Source: Bacteroidales bacterium UBA3764
Lineage (GTDB): Bacteria > Bacteroidota > Bacteroidia > Bacteroidales > UBA932
NCBI GenBank assembly: GCA_002371115.1
Contig: DFFY01000109.1
Span: 31,534-45,372, forward strand
Reading direction: 5' to 3'
DNA: 13,839 bases
The translations under genes were made by a program, and so were the position numbers. This document shows, in pieces, positions 7,853-13,839 of the stretch (its first letter is position 1; each line of letters opens with the position of its first letter). Below the pieces are notes generated by a model. It was not told the origin of the DNA, did no database searches, and saw nothing but the letters and a program-made list of their open reading frames with translations.

Positions 7853-8772
7853 CGGCAGAATGATTTAAGACGAAACTTCATGAGCCATTGGGCGGGAAGG
7901 GACACAAAGCGGCCGCCCCTGAGCGGGAACGACAGGGCCAGCGAAGCCAGTTCCGGATAGTCGGAAAACAGGGTCTTGTCCTGCGTAAGGCCTATCCAGG
8001 CGGCCCGGAGGATGAGCTCGTCCTCCAAACCGGTAATGGGCGAGGCGGCCTGCCCGGCAAAGGCATAGTAGAAATCCATCATGTTCCGCGCGCTCCGGGA
8101 ACGGCGGACGGCTTTTTTCACGCGCGTTGCGCTGCCCCGGTTGGTGCGGTCGTAATGGTAGAGGCCTTCCTTCAATTGCACCACCTTTTGTGCCTTGTAA
8201 AGCGCCTGCGTACAAAACACAATGTCTTCGTGCATGGAATAGCGCGGATAGAAAAGACCCTCACACAGGCTTCTGCGCCAGAATTTGTTCCAAACATATC
8301 CGTAAGCGCCATAGGTATAAAGGCGCTTGCGGAACAGGTCCACATTGGCAATGGAGCTTGCCTTCTCGCTGTCCAGCTTGCTTCGGCGGGCATATTCTTT
8401 CCAAAAGTCGAACACCACTACATCCGCCTGCGTCTCCTCCGCCCTGGCCACCAATTTTTCTATGGCCGATGTCTCCAGCCAGTCGTCGGAATCTACCATG
8501 AGCACATACTCCCCCTTGGCCGCTTCCATGCCGGTTTTCCGGGCCAGCGACTGCCCCTCATTGGGCTTGGAGAGGATTCGCACACGGGGAGCAACCGCTG
8601 GAAATTCCGCCATCACTTCCCTGAGCACCGCCACGGAGCGGTCCGGAGAACCGTCATCAATAAAAAGGAACTCCAGCTCAGGATAGGTCTGCGCAAAAAG
8701 ACTTCGGGCGCAGCGGGCGATGTACGCCTCTACGCCATAAACAGGGACTACTATGGAGACAAGCGGCTGCAT
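7849..8772 (-). CDS. Family 2 glycosyltransferase
   Basis: A 307-residue GT2 enzyme. The N-terminal GT-A domain starts LVSIVVPVYGVEAYIARCARS (4-24) and has FIDDGSPD (37-44), NEGQSLARKTG (71-81) and the metal-binding DSDDW (94-98). HEDIVFC (181-187) provides the usual acidic ED pair. The C-terminus has no transmembrane helix, so this is a soluble or peripheral enzyme that adds one sugar to a lipid-linked glycan on the cytoplasmic side. It shares 1 nt with the upstream transferase (TGATG) and overlaps the downstream RgpF-like gene by 4 nt. Donor and acceptor are unknown. Confidence 0.88.
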   Translation of the reverse strand: MQPLVSIVVPVYGVEAYIARCARSLFAQTYPELEFLFIDDGSPDRSVAVLREVMAEFPAVAPRVRILSKPNEGQSLARKTGMEAAKGEYVLMVDSDDWLETSAIEKLVARAEETQADVVVFDFWKEYARRSKLDSEKASSIANVDLFRKRLYTYGAYGYVWNKFWRRSLCEGLFYPRYSMHEDIVFCTQALYKAQKVVQLKEGLYHYDRTNRGSATRVKKAVRRSRSARNMMDFYYAFAGQAASPITGLEDELILRAAWIGLTQDKTLFSDYPELASLALSFPLRGGRFVSLPAQWLMKFRLKSFCR

Positions 8773-9608
8773 CAGAGTATGGTTTGAAAACGGTCGGGAA
8801 TACGGACAATCACTTTGAGGCCCAGCATGCCGGGCTTGTTCCAGGCATAGGGCGGGCGGAGAATGGTTTGCAGACGGCGGGCCAGCCGGATCCAGCGGTC
8901 AAAGTCACGGGGCGGCAGGGACGACACGCGCCTGACCGTGCGGGAGCGCTTTTTCAAGTGCCGTTCCCAACCCTGCTCCCGGCGGGACGGGTCGGCAAAG
9001 CGTGCCTGAATGCGGTCCATGTCGAAATAACCGGCATGAAACAGATATAAATCCTTGGCAATATGGAAGTTATGGTCCTTCACGCGGTGGAAGCCGCTGC
9101 CCCAGGAAAGCGGCCTGGCCAGAATAGAAGCCTTGGTATAGCGCGTTCCTAACTCAGCATAATGTCGCTGTGCAAGGAAAGGTTTATCCGGGTCGATGGC
9201 CGTTTCCTCCCCCAGTTTCTGTCCCAGGTCCAAGCCCAGGGGGCTCAGGGATTCATGGACGGGCAGTTCGCTCAGATAGACCGCCAGCGTCTTGCCCAGC
9301 TTGGGATCCACCACAATATACTCGTCCGCATCCGTGCCGATAACCAACTGATACCCAGCAGCAAAAAGCGCCGCCGCCTTCCGGCTCATCACCTGCACGC
9401 GGCCTTTGTCATTGGACACCACGTCCGTGCCAATTTTGGCCAGTTTCTCCGTATGCGTCCCTTCGCAGAAAGCGGGAATGTCCTGGTCCTCGCCATCGAA
9501 AAAGATATAGAGGTTCTCACGCCCCAGCTCACGGCCGTAGTATTCCACCCACTTGCTCAGGTAGAAGTCGTCGTTACGGACCATGGTGACGGCGGCTATC
9601 TTTTTCAT
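8772..9608 (-). CDS. Glycosyltransferase of the GT2/GT92-like group
   Basis: A 278-residue protein beginning KIAAVTMVRNDDFYLSKWVEYY (3-24), the start typical of Glyco_tranf_2_4-type enzymes, which are GT-A-like and related to GT92. The metal/donor motif is DADEY (93-97). Residues RYTKASILAR and FHRVKDHNFHIAKDLYLFHAGYFD resemble the acceptor-side segment of this family, where a conserved His ends the domain. It overlaps the uvrA stop by ATGA (9605-9608) and is the first glycan gene after uvrA, so its translation is probably coupled to the repair gene. Specificity is unknown. Confidence 0.75.
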   Translation of the reverse strand: MKKIAAVTMVRNDDFYLSKWVEYYGRELGRENLYIFFDGEDQDIPAFCEGTHTEKLAKIGTDVVSNDKGRVQVMSRKAAALFAAGYQLVIGTDADEYIVVDPKLGKTLAVYLSELPVHESLSPLGLDLGQKLGEETAIDPDKPFLAQRHYAELGTRYTKASILARPLSWGSGFHRVKDHNFHIAKDLYLFHAGYFDMDRIQARFADPSRREQGWERHLKKRSRTVRRVSSLPPRDFDRWIRLARRLQTILRPPYAWNKPGMLGLKVIVRIPDRFQTIL

Positions 9609-12454
9609 ACGCGTAAGTATTTGGCAGTGAATGTATCTCCCTTGGCGGCCAGGTCCTCCGGCGTACCGGCGAACACCACTTCCCCGCCCCGGTCGCCGGC
9701 GTCCGGTCCCAGGTCAATGACCCAGTCCGCACTGCGAATGACGTCCAGGTTGTGCTCCACAACAATCACGGTATGGCCCTTGCCGATAAGGACGTCGAAG
9801 GCCTTCAGGAGCTTTTCCACATCGTAGAAATGCAGGCCCGTGGTGGGTTCATCGAAGATGAAGAGGATGCGTTCCCGGCCGCCTTCCGCCAGCGAGAGGA
9901 AATAGGCCAGCTTGATGCGCTGGCTCTCCCCGCCGGAAAGGGTGCTGGAAGGCTGTCCCAGCTTGATATAGCCCAGACCCACGTCCACCAGCGGCTGCAG
10001 TTTGGCGGCGATGGCCTTGGCGGCGTCCTCCTTCTGGGCGCCAAAGAAGCCGATAGCCTCCTCCACGCTCATGTTCAGGATGTCGTCCACGTTCTTGTCC
10101 CGGTATTTTACTTCCAGGATTTCCGGTTTGAAGCGTTTGCCGCCGCAGCTTTCGCACACCATGGTGACATCGGCCATAAATTGCATGCCAATCTTCACAA
10201 AACCGTCGCCCTGGCACTCCGGGCAGCGGCCGCCGTCCTGGTTGAAGGAAAAGTATGACGGCGTGAAGCCGTTGATTTTGGCATATTGCTGCTCGCTCAG
10301 GAGCTTGCGGATATCGTCATAAATTTTCAGGTACGTGACGGCGTTGGAACGGCTGCTCTTGCCGATGGGGTTCTGGTCCACGTATTCCACGCGCGTGATG
10401 CGGCTGAGGTCTCCGGAGAGGCCTTTGAAGGTTCCGGGCAGGTCGCCGGTCTCGTTGATGCGCCGGTGCAGGGCCGGATACAGAATGTCGCCCACCAGCG
10501 AGCTTTTTCCGCTGCCGGAAACGCCCGTGACCACCGTGAAGGCGTTTAGCGGGAACTGCACGTCAATGTCCTTGAGGTTGTTCTGCATGGCGCCCTGGAC
10601 CGTGATGGAATAGCGCCAGGGGTTCTTTTCACGCACGTACGGCTTGCGGATGCCCGAGAGGTACTCCAGGGTGAGGGATGGCCGGTCGGAGCCGGGGATC
10701 TCCGGGTGCGCCAGACTCCCCTGGAACACCACTTCCCCGCCGTTCACACCTGCTCTGGGGCCCAGGTCTATGAGGCAGTCCGCCGCCCGGATAATCTCCG
10801 GGTCATGTTCCACCACAACAACGGTGTTGCCAATGTCCCGCAGGCGCTTGAGGACGGCAATCAGGCGGTCCGTATCCCGCGGATGCAGGCCGATGGAAGG
10901 CTCATCCAGAATGTACATGGAGCCCACCAGGGAACTGCCCAGGGCCGTTACCAGATTCACCCGCTGGCTTTCACCGCCGGATAGGGTGTTCATGGTGCGG
11001 CTGAGGGTAAGATAGCCCAAGCCCACGTCCTGGATGCACTGCAGGCGGTAGCAGATTTCCTCGATGGCCTTGCCGGCCACATCCCGCTCGTACTCCGTGA
11101 GAGAGACATCCTGAAACCACCGCAGGAGATCCTCTACCGTCATGGAGAGAAGGTCGTGGATGGTTTTTCCGCCCACTTTCACATACAAGGCCTCTTTCCT
11201 TAGCCGGCTGCCGCCACAGGCATGGCAGGTGGTGCGGCCGGAATAGCGGCTGAGCATGTATTTGTATTGAATCTTATAACGGTTGGCTTCCACCCACTCG
11301 AAGAACTCGTTGATGCCGCAGATGGTGCTTTCGTCGTTCTGCGTCATGCGGGAATCCCAAAGGGTGCGCTTTTGCTCGTCCGTGAGTTTGCAGTAGGGTT
11401 CAAAGATGGGGATGCCGTATTTGTCGGCATTCCTCACCACCAAATCCTTGAACCAGCTCATTTTCTCTCCCCGCCAGCAGGCGATGGCGCCGTCGTAGAT
11501 ACTTTTGGTCTTGTCCGGGACCACCAGGTCCTCGCTCACGCCCACAATCTTGCCCAGGCCGCCGCATACGGGGCAGGCGCCCAGCGGCGAGTTGAAGCTG
11601 AACAGGTACTCGTCCGGCTGCCGGAAGGTGAGGCCGTCCTTTTCAAAGCGCGAACAGAAGCGCAGGAGCCCGGAGGAAGACGCCCTTTCTTCCGCGTCGC
11701 TTCGCGACCCTGTACGGGCAAATGCTCCCGGGCTCCACAGGGCCATGTCGCCGTTCCCCTTGTCGAAGGCGGTTTGAACGGAGGCATGCAGGCGGGCGCG
11801 CAGGTCATCGTCCAGCGGCCCTTTCACCTTCACGCGGTCCACCAGGAGCCACAGCCCTTCCGGGTAGCGGCCGTCCATTTGCATCACGTCCTCGATGGCG
11901 TACAGGATGCCATCGGCAGGAGAAAACAGGCGTCCGAAGCCCTCTTCCTTGAGACTGAGCATGAGCTCCACTTTGTCTGTGCGGGTATCCCAATGAATAT
12001 CGGCCAAAATGTACCAGGCGCCTTCCGTGAGGGCTTCCAGCACGTCCTTGACGGTATGGGCCTTCACCTCTTCCCCGCTCACGGGCGAATAAGTGCGGCC
12101 GATGCGCGCAAACAGGATGCGCAGGTAGTCGTAGATTTCCGTGGTGGTGGCAACGGTGGAACGCGGGTTGCGGATGTTCACTTTCTGCTCGATGGCGATG
12201 GCCGGCGGAATGCCTTCTATGGCGTCCACGTCCGGCTTTACCATGCGGCCCAGGAATTGGCGCGCGTAAGAGGAAAGGCTTTCCGCAAAGCGGCGCTGCC
12301 CTTCCGCAAAAAGGGTGTCGAAGGCCAGGGAACTTTTTCCGCTGCCGCTCACGCCGGTGATTACAACCAGACGGTTACGGGGAATCTCCACCGTAATGTT
12401 TTTCAGGTTGTTTACCCGGGCGTTTTTGATGATGATGTTTCCTTCTACCGGCAT
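9605..12454 (-). CDS. uvrA: Excinuclease ABC subunit A
   Basis: A 949-residue UvrA, the damage-recognition ATPase of nucleotide excision repair, which loads UvrB at lesions. Two ABC modules are complete: Walker A GVSGSGKSS at 34-42 and 644-652, signatures LSGGESQ at 491-497 and 839-845, and Walker B ILDEPS (515-520) and FIFDEPT (865-871). A zinc site is formed by CPEC (744-747) and CESC (767-770); CHAC lies at 410-413. In the first insertion domain only CPVC (294-297) is present; the partner pair of E. coli is absent, as I recall from other Bacteroidota UvrA. An extra 22 or so residues (241-262) before that region coincide with a hairpin-rich DNA segment. The start at 12454 gives the usual N-terminus (IIIKNARVNNLKNI). 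It lies 15 nt after the antiterminator gene and overlaps a glycosyltransferase gene downstream. Confidence 0.97.
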   Translation of the reverse strand: MPVEGNIIIKNARVNNLKNITVEIPRNRLVVITGVSGSGKSSLAFDTLFAEGQRRFAESLSSYARQFLGRMVKPDVDAIEGIPPAIAIEQKVNIRNPRSTVATTTEIYDYLRILFARIGRTYSPVSGEEVKAHTVKDVLEALTEGAWYILADIHWDTRTDKVELMLSLKEEGFGRLFSPADGILYAIEDVMQMDGRYPEGLWLLVDRVKVKGPLDDDLRARLHASVQTAFDKGNGDMALWSPGAFARTGSRSDAEERASSSGLLRFCSRFEKDGLTFRQPDEYLFSFNSPLGACPVCGGLGKIVGVSEDLVVPDKTKSIYDGAIACWRGEKMSWFKDLVVRNADKYGIPIFEPYCKLTDEQKRTLWDSRMTQNDESTICGINEFFEWVEANRYKIQYKYMLSRYSGRTTCHACGGSRLRKEALYVKVGGKTIHDLLSMTVEDLLRWFQDVSLTEYERDVAGKAIEEICYRLQCIQDVGLGYLTLSRTMNTLSGGESQRVNLVTALGSSLVGSMYILDEPSIGLHPRDTDRLIAVLKRLRDIGNTVVVVEHDPEIIRAADCLIDLGPRAGVNGGEVVFQGSLAHPEIPGSDRPSLTLEYLSGIRKPYVREKNPWRYSITVQGAMQNNLKDIDVQFPLNAFTVVTGVSGSGKSSLVGDILYPALHRRINETGDLPGTFKGLSGDLSRITRVEYVDQNPIGKSSRSNAVTYLKIYDDIRKLLSEQQYAKINGFTPSYFSFNQDGGRCPECQGDGFVKIGMQFMADVTMVCESCGGKRFKPEILEVKYRDKNVDDILNMSVEEAIGFFGAQKEDAAKAIAAKLQPLVDVGLGYIKLGQPSSTLSGGESQRIKLAYFLSLAEGGRERILFIFDEPTTGLHFYDVEKLLKAFDVLIGKGHTVIVVEHNLDVIRSADWVIDLGPDAGDRGGEVVFAGTPEDLAAKGDTFTAKYLRV
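11665..11736 (-). repeat. 72-nt multi-hairpin palindromic segment inside uvrA
   Basis: A perfect 9-bp inverted repeat (ggagcccgg 11665-11673, ccgggctcc 11728-11736) encloses two further perfect hairpins: ggaaga/tcttcc (11675-11680, 11688-11693, 7-nt loop) and gtcgc/gcgac (11696-11700, 11704-11708, 3-nt loop). A weaker ccc/ggg pair lies at 11708-11718. The unit is exactly 24 codons long and keeps the uvrA frame. It encodes the extra, low-complexity Ser/Arg/Ala/Gly/Glu-rich stretch at about residues 240-263. It resembles an in-frame palindromic element (REP- or RPE-like). It is not a tRNA, as no GTTC T-loop is present. Confidence 0.5.
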
Positions 12455-12461
12455 ATCGGTA

Positions 12462-12469
12462 CAAAGGTA
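12462..12469 (-). promoter_or_regulatory. Candidate internal -7 box before uvrA
   Basis: On the minus strand TACCTTTG matches TAnnTTTG and lies 7 nt before the uvrA ATG. It would give an almost leaderless uvrA transcript independent of the antiterminator gene. No clear -33 element is seen about 20 nt upstream, so a chance match is possible. Confidence 0.3.
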
Positions 12470-13087
12470 CTAAATTTTCTCCAGATTCTGCGGAGGAATA
12501 TAAGAGGTAGCCACAGCGATAATGCCTTCTATCACCACCAGCAGCTTACGGTCCCTCCGGATGCGCTTGATATAGCCCTCGGTCCCCTTCAGCGGTCCCT
12601 CGATAACCCGGACATGGTCACCGGTGGCGTAACGGGAGATGTCGTCATCGGCAAAGAACTGCAAATCCCTGGAACCGGCCTCCACCACCAGGCGGAAACT
12701 GGCCATCTCCTTATCCGGAACCACGGCCCATTCCCGGTCCGTATTTTTATAAATGTACCCCCGGATATTGCCGTTGGCATCTTTCTCCCGCAGATACTCC
12801 GCCACATCCCGCAACTGCTCGGGCGTACAATGGAGAAATAGCAGGGAACTGACCAGCGGCTTGCGCAGATAAATTTTAGGTTCTTCCACAAGGTAGCGGG
12901 GATCCCGGTGCCCGGGAGCCTGCGCCAGTTTCTTACGGGCCAGCAGGTGCGCCAAGCCTTTTAACAGCACCTTTTGTATAGGAAGATAAGACTCGATATC
13001 CCTTTTGTTCAGATAGGCCTCCACATCGAAGGTTTTGTTGAAGAAAATCTTCAACACATACCAGTTTGTTTTCTGTGTATCTTCCAT
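12470..13087 (-). CDS. UpxY/RfaH-like NusG-family transcription antiterminator
   Basis: A 205-residue NusG paralogue. The NGN domain (about 8-135) begins NWYVLKIFFNKTFDVEAYLNK and continues IESYLPIQK (31-39), the pattern of UpxY proteins that open capsule operons in Bacteroides. The KOW domain (about 155-182) is TGDHVRVIEGPLKGTEGYIKRI, followed by a hydrophobic strand and the tail IPPQNLEKI. Such proteins bind elongating RNA polymerase and let it read through long polysaccharide operons. The ATG at 13085-13087 is chosen because the -7 box TATCTTTG (13109-13116) lies upstream; a GTG at 13120 would be outside the transcript. It is the first gene of the minus-strand operon, 15 nt before uvrA, so its likely target is the glycosyltransferase string. 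Unlike typical upxY loci, no upxZ-like gene follows. Confidence 0.8.
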   Translation of the reverse strand: MEDTQKTNWYVLKIFFNKTFDVEAYLNKRDIESYLPIQKVLLKGLAHLLARKKLAQAPGHRDPRYLVEEPKIYLRKPLVSSLLFLHCTPEQLRDVAEYLREKDANGNIRGYIYKNTDREWAVVPDKEMASFRLVVEAGSRDLQFFADDDISRYATGDHVRVIEGPLKGTEGYIKRIRRDRKLLVVIEGIIAVATSYIPPQNLEKI

Positions 13088-13108
13088 GCTGCCAAGTCTT
13101 TGGGAATG

Positions 13109-13116
13109 CAAAGATA
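13109..13116 (-). promoter_or_regulatory. -7 promoter element for the antiterminator operon
   Basis: TATCTTTG on the minus strand is an exact TAnnTTTG match, placing the transcript start near 13102 and giving a leader of about 15 nt. No good -33 TTTG is seen, so the promoter may need an activator. The palindrome at 13148-13160 lies about 45-58 nt upstream of the predicted start. Confidence 0.6.
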
Positions 13117-13147
13117 CCACTTTTTTTTAAAGCGGAATGGCCTTTCG

Positions 13148-13160
13148 TGACAAATTGTCA
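13148..13160. promoter_or_regulatory. Palindromic operator-like site, copy 1
   Basis: TGACAA-A-TTGTCA is a perfect 6-bp inverted repeat around one central base. It is centred about 86 nt before the predicted hsp20 transcript start and about 52 nt before that of the antiterminator. It is therefore well placed to control either or both divergent genes. Confidence 0.55.
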
Positions 13161-13189
13161 TAACTCGCTGACTATTTGACACTTACAGC

Positions 13190-13202
13190 TGACAAATTGT
13201 CC
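13190..13202. promoter_or_regulatory. Palindromic operator-like site, copy 2
   Basis: TGACAAATTGTCC repeats the first site with a single mismatch at the last base. The two sites start exactly 42 bp apart, about four helical turns, so dimers bound at both would lie on the same DNA face. It is centred about 44 nt before the predicted hsp20 start. Confidence 0.55.
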
Positions 13203-13213
13203 ATTTTCCGGCT

Positions 13214-13230
13214 TTGGCCTCCCCTTTGCC
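13214..13230 (+). promoter_or_regulatory. Sigma54-like -24/-12 promoter for hsp20
   Basis: TTGGC at 13214-13218 and TTTGC at 13225-13229 place GG and GC exactly 10 nt apart, the spacing required by RpoN holoenzyme. The middle positions (CACG of the consensus) are poorly matched. No TAnnTTTG box is found between here and the hsp20 ATG. The predicted transcript start is near 13240, leaving a leader of about 68 nt. Confidence 0.45.
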
Positions 13231-13307
13231 TATTCTTCTGCCGAACGCCGGTTGCGATATCGGCAAAGAAAAGAAAGTTAAATTAAAAGTTATAGGAGGT
13301 TATTATT

Positions 13308-13727
13308 ATGGTACCTGCAAGACACACACAGAACTGGATGCCCGACATCTTCAACGATTTCTTTGACAATACCTGGATGGAACGCCCGAAGGCCACCGCC
13401 CCGGCCATTAACGTACTGGAAACGCCCGATGCCTACCAGCTGGAACTGGCCGCGCCCGGCATGACCAAGGCCGATTTCGACATCCATCTGGACGAGGAAG
13501 GCGACCTGGTGATTAACATGGAGAAAAAGAATGCACAGCAGCCCAAGGGCCATTATGTGCGCCGCGAGTTCTCCTACACCAAATTCCAGCAGACCATGCT
13601 GCTGCCGGAAGACACGGACCGCGAGGCCATCAGCGCCAAGGTGGAAAACGGCGTCCTGCTGGTCACCCTCCCCAAGGTGAAAAAGGTGGAAGTGGAGAAA
13701 TCCCGCAAACAAATTGCCGTGGAATAA
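13308..13727 (+). CDS. Small heat-shock protein, Hsp20/alpha-crystallin family
   Basis: A 139-residue cytoplasmic holdase chaperone. The short N-terminal arm has WMPDIFNDFFDN (10-21), then the alpha-crystallin domain (about 31-125): PAINVLETPDAYQLELAAPGM at its start and the family signature NGVLLVTLPK (114-123). The tail carries IAV (136-138), matching the I-x-I/V motif that links dimers into oligomers. Length is normal for bacterial Hsp20. It binds unfolding proteins during heat or other stress and hands them to DnaK/ClpB. An AGGAGG Shine-Dalgarno (13294-13299) lies 8 nt before the ATG, unusual in Bacteroidota, where most genes lack one, and consistent with high expression. It is transcribed away from the antiterminator operon. 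No convincing terminator follows. Confidence 0.95.
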   Translation: MVPARHTQNWMPDIFNDFFDNTWMERPKATAPAINVLETPDAYQLELAAPGMTKADFDIHLDEEGDLVINMEKKNAQQPKGHYVRREFSYTKFQQTMLLPEDTDREAISAKVENGVLLVTLPKVKKVEVEKSRKQIAVE

Positions 13728-13746
13728 AAAAATTTTGGTGAACCCC

Positions 13747-13776
13747 TTGCAAATTCAAAAATTGTTTGTACCTTTG
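13747..13776 (+). promoter_or_regulatory. Promoter of the downstream tRNA gene
   Basis: TTGC at 13747-13750 and TACCTTTG at 13769-13776 are separated by 18 nt, close to the Bacteroidota -33/-7 arrangement. The predicted start near 13782 leaves about 36 nt of 5' leader before the tRNA, including a CCCG/CGGG pair (13781-13784, 13796-13799). Confidence 0.7.
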
Positions 13777-13817
13777 CAATCCCGAACGACAAGAACGGGA
13801 AGTTCACTGAAAACTTT

Positions 13818-13839
13818 GGTGCGGTAGTTCAGTCGGTTT
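13818..13839 (+). tRNA. tRNA, probably tRNA-Asp, 5' end only
   Basis: The last 22 nt of the window, GGTGCGGTAGTTCAGTCGGT followed by TT, give a tRNA acceptor strand and D-arm. They closely match bacterial tRNA-Asp (GGnGCGGTAGTTCAGTnGGTTAGAAT). The anticodon is outside the window, so the identity is inferred from the 5' end alone. The promoter at 13747-13776 supports a tRNA transcript starting here. Confidence 0.75.

Noticed and set aside
11665..11736. tRNA or attachment-site remnant inside uvrA
   Set aside because: The 72-nt length and multi-stem fold are suggestive, but there is no GTTC-type T-loop, no D-arm consensus and no CCA, and the segment is translated in frame.
11222..12841. Long (539-codon) plus-strand open frame opposite uvrA and the antiterminator gene
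   Set aside because: It is antisense to a clear uvrA with all ABC motifs, it crosses two genes, its translation has no family pattern, and it has no promoter. Such frames are common opposite GC-rich genes.
13088..13120. GTG start at 13120 for the antiterminator
   Set aside because: The extra 11 codons overlap the -7 box TATCTTTG and would precede the transcript start. The NGN domain begins right after the ATG at 13087.
13120..13307. CIRCE/HrcA operator or invertible capsule promoter
   Set aside because: No TTAGCACTC-N9-GAGTGCTAA is present, and no long inverted repeats flank the promoter as in phase-variable capsule loci. The palindromes seen are short and of a different sequence.
13240..13320. 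RNA thermometer in the hsp20 leader
   Set aside because: Only short pairings (GCCG/CGGC near 13247-13265; AGGT/ACCT around the start codon) were found. The Shine-Dalgarno is mostly unpaired, so no ROSE- or fourU-type structure is supported.
1..13839. CRISPR arrays, insertion sequences, integrases
   Set aside because: No regularly spaced direct repeats, no transposase or recombinase motifs and no terminal inverted repeats of IS type were seen.

Overview
The window looks like chromosomal DNA of a GC-rich member of the Bacteroidota, most likely order Bacteroidales. Four things point there: promoters of the TAnnTTTG (-7) type, a pair of type V (FimA/Mfa-like) fimbrillin lipoproteins, an UpxY-like NusG paralogue, and the C-terminal end of a Na+-translocating NADH:quinone reductase subunit F. 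The genus cannot be read from the sequence.

Layout. (1) Bases 1-95 hold the last codons of nqrF, followed by two hairpins, the second a convincing terminator. (2) Bases 228-2545 (+) hold a promoter and two tightly spaced fimbrillin-like lipoprotein genes. (3) Bases 2549-13087 (-) hold one long gene string. In transcription order it is: UpxY/RfaH-like antiterminator, uvrA, GT2-like glycosyltransferase, GT2 glycosyltransferase, RgpF-like protein, GT32-like/RgpF-like fusion, RgpF-like/GT4 fusion, and a small GT-A-like transferase. From uvrA onward every junction overlaps by 4 nt (ATGA) or 1 nt (TGATG), so the set is probably translationally coupled. It converges on the fimbrillin pair with only 3 nt between stop codons. 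(4) Bases 13088-13307 are a divergent regulatory region with two TGACAA-A-TTGTCA palindromes 42 bp apart, a -7 box for the antiterminator and a sigma54-like -24/-12 element facing hsp20. (5) Bases 13308-13727 (+) encode a small heat-shock protein. (6) Bases 13728-13839 hold a standard promoter and the first 22 nt of a tRNA, probably tRNA-Asp.

How the genes fit together. The minus-strand operon looks like a surface-glycan assembly cluster read under its own processive antiterminator, with uvrA embedded second. No initiating sugar-phosphate transferase, flippase, polymerase or ABC exporter is present, so these enzymes probably extend or decorate a glycan whose core machinery lies elsewhere. The most notable points are: three RgpF-like domains in three architectures; a 72-nt, in-frame, multi-hairpin segment inside uvrA; the coupling of uvrA to glycosyltransferases; and the possible sigma54/enhancer-type control of hsp20. 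All functional statements rest on motif recognition by eye; no database search was run.
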